From Bifidobacterium breve (lineage in GTDB: Bacteria; Actinomycetota; Actinomycetes; Nanopelagicales; Nanopelagicaceae), in NCBI GenBank assembly GCA_945881945.1, contig CAMCVO010000006.1, forward strand, positions 1 through 64,000: a stretch of 64,000 nt of DNA, in the 5' to 3' direction. Both the position numbers and the translations under genes were made by a program. Positions 46,270 to 55,248 of the stretch are shown here, piece by piece. Within the stretch, counting starts at the first letter, position 1. Each line of letters begins with the position of its first letter. The notes under the pieces are model-generated. The model worked only from the letters and a program-made list of their open reading frames with translations, was not told the origin of the DNA and made no database searches.

Positions 46270-47407
46270 TCAACAAAAGGTACTGCTGGTCACCAATGAC
46301 TTAGGGCCTAGGGCTGGTGGCATAGAGACATTTGTACTTGGTTTAATTGAAGGATTGCCTAAAAACTCTTTGATTATTTACACATCCAGTCAAAAGGGGG
46401 ATAAAGAGTTTGATAAGCAGCTGCTTGATAAATTTGGCGCGGTGGTAATTAGAGATCGAGCAAAGATTTTGTTACCAACTCCAAGAGTTACTCGCCGGGC
46501 GGTAAAAATCCTTAAGCAAAGTGGAGCTAAAAATCTCTGGTTTGGCGCCGCTGCGCCATTGGGATTAATGGCTGGCACACTTCGAGCAGCTGGTGCTACA
46601 AATATTTTGGCGCTGTCGCATGGCCATGAGGTGTGGTGGGCCAAGATTCCATTTCTCAAAGGCTTGCTTAAGAAGATAGTTAAAGATGTTGATTATCTTG
46701 GTTATTTAGGTGAGTTTACCAGGAGTCAAATTATCAAGGTTAGTGAAAAACCTGAAAAGTTTGTGCAGATTGCTCCAGGAATTGATACAAATCATTTCAC
46801 CCCCAAACAACCAAGAGCTGATCTAATTGAAAAGTATCAATTAGATGGCAGGCGAGTTATTGTTTCTGTGGGCAGATTGGTTCATCGAAAAGGGCAAGAT
46901 GAATTAGTTAAGGCTATGCCAAAAATACTAGAGAAATTTCCAGATGCAATTTTGTTATTAGTTGGTGAAGGACCAATTAAACAGATGCTGTTTAATTCAG
47001 CAAAGCAGTTGGGTGTTTTAACCAAAGTAACTTTTGCTGGAAGAGTTTCCCATCAGGAGCTGCCAGATTACATTTGTCTTGGGGAAATCTTTGCCATGCC
47101 GGTGAGATCTAGATTTTCTGGATTAGAGGTGGAAGGTCTTGGAATTGTTTACCTAGAGGCTAGTGCTTGCGGGTTGCCAGTTGTGGTTGGAAACTCAGGG
47201 GGAGCAGTGGACGCAGTACTAGATAAAGTCACCGGAGTTTTAGTTAATGGCAGCAATGCTGATGAGATCGCTGAGAAAATATGTGAACTACTTGCAAATC
47301 CGCAGGCAGCAAAGCAGATGGGCCAAGCTGGCAGAGGTTGGGTAATTGAGAATTGGCAGTTGAGTAGATGGTCAAAGAAGTTTAATCAGCTACTGATTGG
47401 TGATTAA
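46250..47407 (+). CDS. pimB: GT4 glycosyltransferase, PimB-like mannosyltransferase
   Basis: A GT-B glycosyltransferase of 385 aa: N-terminal VTNDLGPRAGGIETFV, C-terminal nucleotide-sugar site VSVGRLVHRKGQDELV and EGLGIVYLEASACGLPVVV. The motif set and neighbourhood (NlpC/P60 before, FadD, SRPBCC and PlsC after) match PimB', which adds the second mannose to phosphatidylinositol mannoside. The start is TTG 46250; no better start lies before the conserved VLLVTND, and no Shine-Dalgarno is clear. It overlaps the convergent response regulator by 18 bases. Confidence 0.82.
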   Translation: MEHAVSNQQKVLLVTNDLGPRAGGIETFVLGLIEGLPKNSLIIYTSSQKGDKEFDKQLLDKFGAVVIRDRAKILLPTPRVTRRAVKILKQSGAKNLWFGAAAPLGLMAGTLRAAGATNILALSHGHEVWWAKIPFLKGLLKKIVKDVDYLGYLGEFTRSQIIKVSEKPEKFVQIAPGIDTNHFTPKQPRADLIEKYQLDGRRVIVSVGRLVHRKGQDELVKAMPKILEKFPDAILLLVGEGPIKQMLFNSAKQLGVLTKVTFAGRVSHQELPDYICLGEIFAMPVRSRFSGLEVEGLGIVYLEASACGLPVVVGNSGGAVDAVLDKVTGVLVNGSNADEIAEKICELLANPQAAKQMGQAGRGWVIENWQLSRWSKKFNQLLIGD

Positions 47408-48001
47408 TTTATTCTCGATACCAATTGAAACAGCTTGAGCGCGATTTGCCGCCCCTAATTTTCGATAAAGATTAGCTAAATGAGTTTTGATTGTCGCCTC
47501 AGTTAGAAAAAGTACCGCTCCAATTGCATTTGCGGTCGCACCAGATGGTAAAAGTGAGAGTACCTCTAACTCTCTTGGGGTTAAATCAAAATCCTTCCTG
47601 CCTGGGAGAGTACTTATCTCACCTGCCTTTAGAAAACGATCCACACCAGCTGCCACACTTTGAATTACTTCAAGTAGAGAATCGGTGGGTGCAGATTTTG
47701 TTATGAAAGCAACAGCTCCAGCCGCCTTTGCCAATTCAAGTGTTTGATTATCATCATGCATTGTCAGCACAACAAATTTGCTACTTATTCCATCACCCTT
47801 TGCTTGCTTAATTAAATCAATTCCATTGCTACCTCCCAGATTTATATCAATTAAGGTGATTTCAGGTTTATGGGTATTTAGCATCGCAAGCCCCTGACCA
47901 ACACTTGAAGCCTCAGCAACTACTTCAAAGTTTTTTTGAGCAAGAGCAGCTGCCACGCCAGATCTGATCAAGGCATGGTCATCAATAAGAAGGACCTTCA
48001 T
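47390..48001 (-). CDS. NarL/LuxR-type response regulator
   Basis: A 203-residue regulator: receiver domain with phospho-acceptor Asp52 (LIDINL), acidic pair Asp7/Asp8 and a late lysine (FITKSAP), then a LuxR helix-turn-helix (LTPRELEVLSLLPSGATANAIG ... TIKTHLANLYRKLG). It starts one base after the stop of the histidine kinase gene, so both are cotranscribed behind fadD. Targets unknown. Confidence 0.92.
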   Translation of the reverse strand: MKVLLIDDHALIRSGVAAALAQKNFEVVAEASSVGQGLAMLNTHKPEITLIDINLGGSNGIDLIKQAKGDGISSKFVVLTMHDDNQTLELAKAAGAVAFITKSAPTDSLLEVIQSVAAGVDRFLKAGEISTLPGRKDFDLTPRELEVLSLLPSGATANAIGAVLFLTEATIKTHLANLYRKLGAANRAQAVSIGIENKLITNQ

Positions 48002-48002
48002 T

Positions 48003-48572
48003 TTAAAGAGTAATACTTACCGATGTGCCAGCAGGGGTGGAAGTAATTTTCATCTTGGCACCAATTAACAAAAGCCGCTCAGAAACACCGGTTAGACCAA
48101 AGGAGTTCTCTTTATCTATCACACCGCCTTCACCATCATCTACGATCAAAATTTCTGATGGCGTTAATAAAATTTTGATCTGATTGCAGTTGGCATGACG
48201 TTTTGCATTTATAACTAACTCACGAATAGCTCGAAGCAACTCAAACTTATGAGCAGGATCGATAAAGATCTCACCTGTTACTTCATAGGTTATGGCGGTG
48301 CTTGAGAGCAGAGTTTGGATTTGATCAATCAATTGTTGATTAAAGTTTTTAACTTTTTCATTTCTCAGCTCATAGATTTCATCTCGCACCTGATTAATGA
48401 TTGTAGAAAGTGATAGGCGAAGTTCACGAAGAGTGGATCGATTGTTACTGCCTAAGTTGTCATCACCAATTACTGCATCCAAGCGATAGCCAAATGCGGC
48501 TAATTCTTGAGCCAAACCATCATGAAGCTCTCGAGCAAGTCGAGTACGTTCTGAATTAGGCGAAGAGTTCAT
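48003..48572 (-). CDS. minimal cytoplasmic histidine kinase (HisKA_3 + HATPase)
   Basis: A kinase of 189 aa consisting only of catalytic parts. The HisKA_3 phosphorylation helix RTRLARELHDGLAQEL lies at the very N-terminus (His17 from ATG 48572) and the ATPase has IRELVINAKRHA (N box), DDGEGG (G1) and FGLTGVSERL (G2). There is no membrane segment, PAS, GAF or other input domain; upstream is the fadD coding sequence, which its start overlaps (17 bases from 48572, 32 from an alternative start at 48587). Partner is the response regulator at 47390. Confidence 0.88.
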   Translation of the reverse strand: MNSSPNSERTRLARELHDGLAQELAAFGYRLDAVIGDDNLGSNNRSTLRELRLSLSTIINQVRDEIYELRNEKVKNFNQQLIDQIQTLLSSTAITYEVTGEIFIDPAHKFELLRAIRELVINAKRHANCNQIKILLTPSEILIVDDGEGGVIDKENSFGLTGVSERLLLIGAKMKITSTPAGTSVSITL

Positions 48573-50340
48573 CAATCTCGCGAGCAAATTGCTGCGAAAC
48601 TACATGTCGCTTCACTGATAACTTGGCGGTTAATTGCCCACCAGGAATTGTGAAATCAACTGGCAAGATGGTGAACTTTCTAATTGATTCAGCCCTACTT
48701 ACTGCTTTGTTGGTTTCATCCACTGCAGTTTGAATAACAGATTGCAAGGTAGGGTCCTTTGCTAAATCAGCAATTGAAGCACCCTCTTTTTTATTTGCAA
48801 CCGCCCATGGCTTAATTGCATCTGGATCAATAGTGATCAAAGCTGCAATAAATGGTTTGTTGTCGCCAACTACCATGCATTGGCTAATGAGTGGATGTGC
48901 TCGCAATCTATCTTCCAAAACTGCTGGCGCAACATTCTTACCACCTGCGGTAACAATCAACTCTTTCTTACGGCCGACAATTGATAAATATCCCTCATCA
49001 TCAATCTTGCCAAGATCTCCTGATTTAAAGTAACCATCTGAGGTAAATACCTCTTTGTTAGCGGCATCATTTTGCCAATAACCTTGCATAACAATTGCAC
49101 CCTTGATCAAAACCTCGCCATCTTCGGCGATCTTGATAGTAGTTCCTGGAATTGGCTTACCAACTGATCCGACTTTGTGTGATTTTGTTAAGTTCAAAGT
49201 TGCACCAGCTGTAGTTTCAGTTAAACCGTAACCTTCTAATACTCTGATGCCAGCACCACGATAGAAGTGACCAAGCCGTTCACCAAGTGGAGCACCACCT
49301 GAGATTGCTGCCTCAACTCTGCCACCTAGACCGGTGCGAATCTTTACATAAACCAACTTATCAAATAACCCATGTTGCAATTTAAGAAGTGGTGAGATCT
49401 TCTTGGTATCTAAAGCTTTGCTGTATGCAATTGCTACCTCAGCTGCTTTATGGAAAATCTTGCCCTTGCCTGCTGCTTGCGCCTTTGCTTCAGCACCGTT
49501 GTAAACCTTTTCAAATATACGTGGCACTGCCAAGACGAAGGTTGGCTTAAATGAGGCTAAGTCTGTTGGTAATTTAGTTAGATCACTGCAATGAGCAAGA
49601 TGTAAGCCTGCCGTAATTGAGCCAATTTGAACCATTCGACCAAATACGTGAGCAACTGGCAAGAATAAAAGTGTTGAGCCGCCAGGCTTTAGGAATAGAT
49701 CACTTGCACCATTTACGACATTTCCACACTCAGACAAGAAGTTTCCATGTGTTAATTGCACACCTTTTGGCTTACCAGTTGTACCTGATGTGAAAATTAA
49801 AGTTGCCAAAGTCTCTGGCTTTAATTGTTCCCGGCGCTTTGTAATTTCACTATCACTTACATCTTTTCCTTCATGAGTTAAAGTAGCAAGTGCGTTGTAG
49901 GTGATATTCCATACGTGCTTGCAGGTTGCAGGTAGTACTGGTTGAACTAACTCTGCCAATGCAGGTGTTTCAACAATAATCGCAACTGCAGATGAGTCAG
50001 TTAATATCCACTCTACTTGCTCAGCACTTGAAGTTTCATAAATTGGAACTGGAACTGCGCCGGCATACCAAATTGCAAAATCTAAAACAGTCCACTCATA
50101 ACGAGTCTTTGCCATGATCGCAACTCGATCACCAACTGAGATACCAGCTGCAATTAATCCCTTTGCAACCGCTTTGATCTCCTCTTCATACTCTTTAGCG
50201 GTAACTGCTTGCCAACCATCACCAAGTGGGCGAGAGACGATTACCCGTTCAGGCTCAAAGTGAGCTCTTTCTGAAATTAGATTTGTTAAGTTACCAGCAA
50301 CTGGGGCTGGAATTAATGCGGGAATAGTTATCTCGTTCAT
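48556..50340 (-). CDS. fadD: long-chain acyl-CoA synthetase (FadD15-like)
   Basis: Activates fatty acids to acyl-CoA through an acyl-adenylate. AMP-binding motifs: LIFTSGTTGKPKGVQLTHGN (A3), VLEGYGLTETTA (A5), YFKSGDLGKIDDEGYL (A7) and GRKKELIVTAGGKNVAP; the C-terminal lysine region is RKFTILPVDFTIPGGQLTAKLSVKR. 594 aa. TAGCGT ends six bases before the ATG. It heads a unit with the histidine kinase and response regulator, and lies back to back with the SRPBCC gene, as fadD15 does near pimB in mycobacteria. Confidence 0.92.
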   Translation of the reverse strand: MNEITIPALIPAPVAGNLTNLISERAHFEPERVIVSRPLGDGWQAVTAKEYEEEIKAVAKGLIAAGISVGDRVAIMAKTRYEWTVLDFAIWYAGAVPVPIYETSSAEQVEWILTDSSAVAIIVETPALAELVQPVLPATCKHVWNITYNALATLTHEGKDVSDSEITKRREQLKPETLATLIFTSGTTGKPKGVQLTHGNFLSECGNVVNGASDLFLKPGGSTLLFLPVAHVFGRMVQIGSITAGLHLAHCSDLTKLPTDLASFKPTFVLAVPRIFEKVYNGAEAKAQAAGKGKIFHKAAEVAIAYSKALDTKKISPLLKLQHGLFDKLVYVKIRTGLGGRVEAAISGGAPLGERLGHFYRGAGIRVLEGYGLTETTAGATLNLTKSHKVGSVGKPIPGTTIKIAEDGEVLIKGAIVMQGYWQNDAANKEVFTSDGYFKSGDLGKIDDEGYLSIVGRKKELIVTAGGKNVAPAVLEDRLRAHPLISQCMVVGDNKPFIAALITIDPDAIKPWAVANKKEGASIADLAKDPTLQSVIQTAVDETNKAVSRAESIRKFTILPVDFTIPGGQLTAKLSVKRHVVSQQFAREIDELFA

Positions 50341-50440
50341 AGCCCCACGCTACTGGCTTGCACTTATTTGCGCTAGAACCTAGCCATAACTCTCAGGAAG
50401 GGGGCTAAAAAGGGCTGCTACTTCAGGGTAACCTAGCGCC

Positions 50441-50875
50441 ATGTCTAACCCAACCACCTCAACAGTAACAATCGCAGCTGCCGCAGATGATGTCCGGGCG
50501 GTGCTGTTTGATATCGCAAATTTTCCAACCTGGTCCACCTCATTTAAAGCAGTCACTGTTCTTGCCTCAAACGGTGATGGCCGGCCAACTCAGGCAAAAC
50601 TTACAGTTGATGCCGGTGCTTTGAAAGATAAGCCAACATTAAATTTTGATTGGTCTGCATACCCAGATCGAGTGGATTACTCACTTGAGGATGCTGACTT
50701 ATTAACTGATATGAGTGGTGCCTATATTGTTAAGGACAATGGTGATGAAACTGAGGTTACTTTTGAATTAACAGTTGCACTTTCTATGCCAGTTCCTGAG
50801 GTGATGCGCACAAAAGCTGAGAAAGCAACCATCGATTTAACCTTAAAGCAGTTAAAGGAAAAACTGGAAAACTAA
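50441..50875 (+). CDS. SRPBCC (polyketide cyclase-like) family protein
   Basis: A 144-residue START-like protein with a hydrophobic ligand pocket: STVTIAAAADDVRAVLFDIANFPTWS, TEVTFELTV and a C-terminal long helix (ATIDLTLKQLKEKLEN). Members bind lipids or other hydrophobic ligands. It corresponds in place to the SRPBCC gene near fadD15 in mycobacteria. TAACCT ends six bases before the ATG. Confidence 0.85.
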   Translation: MSNPTTSTVTIAAAADDVRAVLFDIANFPTWSTSFKAVTVLASNGDGRPTQAKLTVDAGALKDKPTLNFDWSAYPDRVDYSLEDADLLTDMSGAYIVKDNGDETEVTFELTVALSMPVPEVMRTKAEKATIDLTLKQLKEKLEN

Positions 50876-51841
50876 TTGAGCATTAATATCCCAACCTCTG
50901 CTCTAACAATCGGCATTGATATTGGTGGTAGCAAGGTTCTAGGTGGGGTAGTAGATAGCAACGGAAAGATAATCGACTTAGCCAGGCGGCCAACACCTGC
51001 AAGTGGTGGCCAAGAGTTAGTTGCGACAATCATTGATCTGATAAAAGAGTTTCAAGTAATTTATAAAATTGCCGGCATTGGAATTAGTGTGGCTGCTTTA
51101 ATCTCTAAAGATCAGGGCATAATTGTTGGCGCGCCAAATATCGCTAATTTAAGTCAATTAAACTTTGTTGCTGAATTGGAGAGAGTTTTTAACCTGCCCG
51201 TAATTGTAGAAAATGATGCAAATGCTGCGATGTGGGCTGAGTATAAATCTGGTAACGCCCAAGGTTTAAACCCAGTTATCTTTTTTATTATTGGCACTGG
51301 CATGGGTGGTGGCTTGGTAGTAGATGGCAAGTTATTCAAGGGTGCTAATGGAATTGGCGCCGAGTTTGGCCACATGATTGTGCAACCAAATGGCTTGAAA
51401 TGTGGTTGTGGAGCTTTTGGCTGTATCGAGCAATATGCATCAGGCAGTGCATTGATGCGTTATGCAAAAGAGGGGATCGCTGCAGATCCAAGCCAGGGTA
51501 AGGAGCTGCTCTCACTATGCGAAGGCGATCTCGCTCAGTTAACTGGCACGGTATTAACTCAGGCTGCTAAAAATGGAAATCAACTAGCAATATCAGCATT
51601 TAATAAACAAGCAGATTGGCTAGGAAGTGCCTGTGCCTCATACACATTGTTACTTGATCCGCAGGCGATTGTGGTTGGTGGTGGGGTAGTGGAGGCTGGT
51701 GAGTTGTTTTTAGCCCCAGTAAGAAGTGCGATGGAAAGATATATGCCATTTGCTGGAACGCATTTGTTGCCAAGAATTATTGCCGCCAAACATGGCAATA
51801 ACGCTGGGTTAATTGGAGTGGCAGATTTAGTTAGAGGCTAG
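50876..51841 (+). CDS. ROK family sugar kinase, probable glucokinase
   Basis: Phosphorylates a hexose, most likely glucose. The 321-residue protein has the ATP-binding start IGIDIGGSKVLGGVVD, VENDANAAMWAE with the catalytic Asp, GTGMGGGLVVDG, and the ROK zinc site GHMIVQPNG followed by KCGCGAFGCIEQYASG. It starts with TTG directly after the SRPBCC stop. It overlaps the convergent lipase gene by 11 bases. Confidence 0.9.
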   Translation: MSINIPTSALTIGIDIGGSKVLGGVVDSNGKIIDLARRPTPASGGQELVATIIDLIKEFQVIYKIAGIGISVAALISKDQGIIVGAPNIANLSQLNFVAELERVFNLPVIVENDANAAMWAEYKSGNAQGLNPVIFFIIGTGMGGGLVVDGKLFKGANGIGAEFGHMIVQPNGLKCGCGAFGCIEQYASGSALMRYAKEGIAADPSQGKELLSLCEGDLAQLTGTVLTQAAKNGNQLAISAFNKQADWLGSACASYTLLLDPQAIVVGGGVVEAGELFLAPVRSAMERYMPFAGTHLLPRIIAAKHGNNAGLIGVADLVRG

Positions 51842-52940
51842 CCCCATCTTCAAAGTCATCCTCTTTTCTGGCGGTTCGCCAAATAATTATTGCAATAGAG
51901 GATAGAAAACCCAATACTGCCGGCCAGACTCCAATAAATTCAAAATCAGTAAACCAATACAGCAGCAGGTAGGCAGCAGATCCTAAGAAAGCCACCGCAG
52001 AGCTTCGTTGCATTTGATCAAGATTAACTTTGCCAGGATTTGGTGGAATAAATCTATTTGATTGATCAATTTGATCTAGCTCATCTAAATAGGCAGTAGG
52101 TGAGGATTGATCCAAGGAAAGGCCAGAGACAATTGATTCAAACTCAGCATCTACTAAATCATTCTCATTAAAATCTGACCCACGTTTTACTGCGCCAGAT
52201 AGCACATCTTCGATAAATATCTTACTTTCGATATTTAACTGCTCAACATCAAAATCAAGTGCCACATTGTGGAATGAGTTTTCAAAAGCTACCTCTCGGA
52301 TATCTACCGAAAAGACATTGTCAATAACTGTGATTGAATTCTCTGGATCAACTGCATGATCATTTACTGAGTAAGCGACCATTATGGGTAGATCAATTAA
52401 GTAAAGATCTCGTTCTACCAGCCGCCATAGATTTCGAAGTGAATCAAGTGCCTTAAGCGGGGTTCTTGCATAGGAGTGAAGCGGTGGGTTAGGAGCTGCA
52501 ACATCGGTTGGTCCTTTACTAACTGAACCAACTAGGAACTTTAATACTGGTAGCAACTTCATAAACCATCGTTTGTCATGCACTGATGGATTTAAAACAA
52601 TTAAGCCCTCTACCTCTGAGCCCCTGATCTGGCACAGTCTTAACGCCAATGCTGCACCCATGGAGAAGCCGGCGATAAAGACTCGGTCACAACTTTGTTT
52701 TAACTGCAGAAATGATTTCTCAACCTCGTCATACCACTGCTGCCAAGTTGTTTGATTCATCTGCTGCCAAGTTGTGCCATGTCCAGGCAATAGGGGTGCG
52801 ATGACTGTGTAACCAGAGTTATTTAAAAACTTTGCCCAGGGCGCGATGCTGATTGGCGTGCTGGTAAAACCATGGATTACTAGAACTCCGATTTTTCCAC
52901 CCGGCAGGGTAAATCCAGCTGAGTTTGGAATGGAATTCAC
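51831..52940 (-). CDS. alpha/beta-hydrolase (lipase/carboxylesterase) fused to a C-terminal membrane tail
   Basis: Residues 1-240 form a serine hydrolase of the monoglyceride lipase/carboxylesterase group: VLVIHGFTSTP (oxyanion), nucleophile in IAGFSMGAALAL, an Asp near SVNDHAVDPE and the His in ENSFHNVAL. Residues 250-369 are different: an acidic segment (NENDLVDAEFESIVSGL), a proline motif FIPPNPGK and two hydrophobic helices, ending DDFEDGASL. That tail resembles a small actinobacterial membrane protein normally encoded alone. The active site should face the cytoplasm at the membrane. GTG 52940 is the start. Total 369 aa. Confidence 0.82.
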   Translation of the reverse strand: MNSIPNSAGFTLPGGKIGVLVIHGFTSTPISIAPWAKFLNNSGYTVIAPLLPGHGTTWQQMNQTTWQQWYDEVEKSFLQLKQSCDRVFIAGFSMGAALALRLCQIRGSEVEGLIVLNPSVHDKRWFMKLLPVLKFLVGSVSKGPTDVAAPNPPLHSYARTPLKALDSLRNLWRLVERDLYLIDLPIMVAYSVNDHAVDPENSITVIDNVFSVDIREVAFENSFHNVALDFDVEQLNIESKIFIEDVLSGAVKRGSDFNENDLVDAEFESIVSGLSLDQSSPTAYLDELDQIDQSNRFIPPNPGKVNLDQMQRSSAVAFLGSAAYLLLYWFTDFEFIGVWPAVLGFLSSIAIIIWRTARKEDDFEDGASL

Positions 52941-52984
52941 GCTCGAATGGTGTCATAGATTGGCTTAGCCACTAAATTATCCCT

Positions 52985-53695
52985 ATGCCATACAAGATTT
53001 TGAAGTCATTTCTGATTCCACTCTTGATGTTTATTTTCCGGCCCAAGGTGACTGGATTACGACATGTACCAAGCTCAGGCCCAGTGATCATCGCCTCTAA
53101 CCACTTATCCTTTAGCGATTCAATCTTTATGCCACTGGTTGTGCCACGTAAGGTCACATTCTTAGCCAAGAGTGAGTACTTCACATCTCCTGGTTTGAAG
53201 GGCTTGATAAAAAAACTTACCTTTATCGCACTTGGTCAGGTGCCTATTGATCGCGCTGGTGGTAAACGAAGTGATGCGGCAATCCTTACCGGACTTCGGC
53301 TATTGGAAGAGAATCACTGTGTTGGAATTTACCCCGAGGGAACTAGATCGCCAGATGGGCGTCTTTATAAGGGACGCACTGGTATTGCTCGAATGGCGAT
53401 TGAATCAGGTGCACCAGTTGTACCAGTTGCCATGTTTAATACCGCCGAGATTCAGCCCACCGGTCAGGTAGTACCAAAGGTGCAACGAGTTGAGATGGTA
53501 TTTGGTGAACCAATGTATTTCACCGGGGACCCATCTGATCAAACTGTTTTAAGAGCTGCCACCAATGAGTTAATGGAGAGGATTGCGAAGCTTTCCAAGC
53601 AAGATTATGTTCCCCATATGTACGCATCTGATGCAAAAGATGCCATCAAAAAGAGTTTAAAAGAGCGAACCGACTTTGATGAGGATGACGCCTAA
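52985..53695 (+). CDS. plsC: 1-acyl-sn-glycerol-3-phosphate acyltransferase
   Basis: Makes phosphatidic acid. The 236-residue enzyme has the HX4D catalytic motif (His40, Asp45 in NHLSFSD), the substrate loop ALGQVPIDRAGG and the EGTR motif (118-121). It corresponds to Rv2182c in the mycobacterial pimB-fadD15 neighbourhood. TAAATT ends six bases before the ATG. The next gene, convergent, abuts with no gap. Confidence 0.93.
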   Translation: MPYKILKSFLIPLLMFIFRPKVTGLRHVPSSGPVIIASNHLSFSDSIFMPLVVPRKVTFLAKSEYFTSPGLKGLIKKLTFIALGQVPIDRAGGKRSDAAILTGLRLLEENHCVGIYPEGTRSPDGRLYKGRTGIARMAIESGAPVVPVAMFNTAEIQPTGQVVPKVQRVEMVFGEPMYFTGDPSDQTVLRAATNELMERIAKLSKQDYVPHMYASDAKDAIKKSLKERTDFDEDDA

Positions 53696-54388
53696 TTACT
53701 GAGCACCAATAAATTGGCGCCTTTGGGTTAAGTAGTTACACATATCGCAGTTGTCTTTAGCAGCTGGCATATCTGCACTGACCACGGTAATGAAATCAGT
53801 TAATCGCTCAGCAAGGGCTTGCGGGTTTCGCTCAATTGGCCGCCAGGTATGTTTTAACTTCAAACCAAAACCTTTATTTACGTCCCCTGCTGGTTCAAGT
53901 AATGACCAAACCAAAAGACCCATCAGTGAAACCTTTCTCGGTGCACCACTTGCTGGATTTTCTAGCGCAAATGCATACGCCTCAAGTTGTGGTTGGTATA
54001 GACCAGTTTTATCTGAGTCTTTTGCTTGAAATTTGCAATCAATAATGCCAAATGTGCCATCGGCGAACTCAATTAACAGGTCGTATTTACCGCGGATTGC
54101 ATACTTGCTGGCAGAGCCATTTACATCAATCAGAGATGATTTAACCCAACCACCTAGATCTGCCACCTTGCCTTCAGGTAAAACTGGTGCAATATCGCCG
54201 CAACTTTTACCGGCAAAGTAATTTTCCTGCATATTTGCAAGATCTCCCACCAGTGGCATAAAGCCAGGGGTGCGAAGACCGTGGTTGTAATTAAGCCACA
54301 AACAGCGGTGGCATGATCCCCAAGAGAATGTTAAATCTGATGGTGAGATAAATTCGCGAGCATTTCCAACTGCATTTGATGAAGCCAT
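53696..54388 (-). CDS. PD-(D/E)XK nuclease with four-cysteine (RecB/Cas4-like) site
   Basis: A 230-residue protein of the RecB-like PD-(D/E)XK superfamily. Asp103 (GKYD), Asp117 and Lys119 (IIDCK) form the catalytic set and Gln134/Tyr138 (QLEAY) the RecB motif. Cys26 and Cys29 (SCHRC) with Cys214 and Cys217 (CDMC) flank the fold as in iron-sulfur Cas4/AddB-type nucleases. No cas genes or CRISPR repeats are in the window. It is probably a stand-alone exonuclease; DNA or RNA substrate is unknown. Confidence 0.75.
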   Translation of the reverse strand: MASSNAVGNAREFISPSDLTFSWGSCHRCLWLNYNHGLRTPGFMPLVGDLANMQENYFAGKSCGDIAPVLPEGKVADLGGWVKSSLIDVNGSASKYAIRGKYDLLIEFADGTFGIIDCKFQAKDSDKTGLYQPQLEAYAFALENPASGAPRKVSLMGLLVWSLLEPAGDVNKGFGLKLKHTWRPIERNPQALAERLTDFITVVSADMPAAKDNCDMCNYLTQRRQFIGAQ

Positions 54389-54503
54389 GATCTCTCTTTT
54401 CCGTTTCGCACTTTATAAAGTAAGTGCCTGATTTTGGTTTGCTAAGTAGTACAAGTCTGCCCCTTGCCACTGACAAATGGCTAGATCGCCACGAAATAAG
54501 GGG

Positions 54504-55160
54504 TTAGCCGATTATTACCGCTGAAAAAATGGTAAATACGCCAAGGCCAATCATTACCACCCCGCCAAATCTGCGCATAAATATCAATCTTCTAACATCA
54601 CCTGATAACCAAATTCTGATCGTGCCAGCTAAGACGCCATAGGCTCCATCTGAAATAAGCGCAACTAAGGCAAATATCCCACCTAGTAGAAGTAATTGAG
54701 CGGTGACATTGTTTTTCTCTTGATCGACAAATTGCGGCAAGATCGCAGCGAAGAAAACAATTGATTTTGGATTTAATGTGCCAACCCAAAAGCCATTTTT
54801 AATTGATGTAAAAAAAGATGGCTTTGCCCCATCTGTATTTTGTAGATCCTGGGCATGGGCTTTACTGGCAGCGATAGCGGCATAACCTAGGTAGATAAGG
54901 TAGCCACCGCCCGCCCACTGAATACCGTTGTAGAAAAGTTTTGAGCTCTGCAAAATTGGGCCGAGGCCAAGTGCGACCAAAACTGAGATTAAAAACATTC
55001 CAGCGGCGTTGCCAATTACAGTTGCAATTGCAGCCACCCTGCCCCAAGCGATCGCTCGGGCGATGGTGAAGAGCACTGAGGGGCCAGGAGCGAGAATGAT
55101 CAAAATTGTGGCTATTAAGTACTCCCAGAGCCGCGATGGGATGGCATCTGAGAGGAACAC
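54504..55160 (-). CDS. LysE/RhtB family amino-acid exporter
   Basis: A 218-residue membrane protein with about six hydrophobic segments and the family start LIILAPGPSVLFTIARA and GTLNPKSIVFFAAILP. It exports an amino acid or related metabolite. GTG 55160 is supported by TAGGAT ending six bases upstream (minus strand). It is divergent from padR, and the palindromic operator between them may regulate both. Confidence 0.88.
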   Translation of the reverse strand: MFLSDAIPSRLWEYLIATILIILAPGPSVLFTIARAIAWGRVAAIATVIGNAAGMFLISVLVALGLGPILQSSKLFYNGIQWAGGGYLIYLGYAAIAASKAHAQDLQNTDGAKPSFFTSIKNGFWVGTLNPKSIVFFAAILPQFVDQEKNNVTAQLLLLGGIFALVALISDGAYGVLAGTIRIWLSGDVRRLIFMRRFGGVVMIGLGVFTIFSAVIIG

Positions 55161-55207
55161 GCCTTAATCCTATGGGTTGCCAATCTGAAGGGAATGGGTT
55201 TAAATAC

Positions 55208-55227
55208 TCGATAGTATCGATTCGATA
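55208..55227. promoter_or_regulatory. candidate PadR operator, three alternating half-sites
   Basis: TCGATA-G-TATCGA-T-TCGATA: two perfect 6-1-6 inverted repeats sharing the central half. It ends seven bases before a TAGATA -10 (55235-55240) of padR, so it covers the -35 region. Confidence 0.6.
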
Positions 55228-55248
55228 TATCCAGTAGATAGGAAGCAT

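Noticed and set aside
53696-54388. Cas4 as part of a CRISPR system
   Set aside because: No repeats, spacers or other cas genes in the window.
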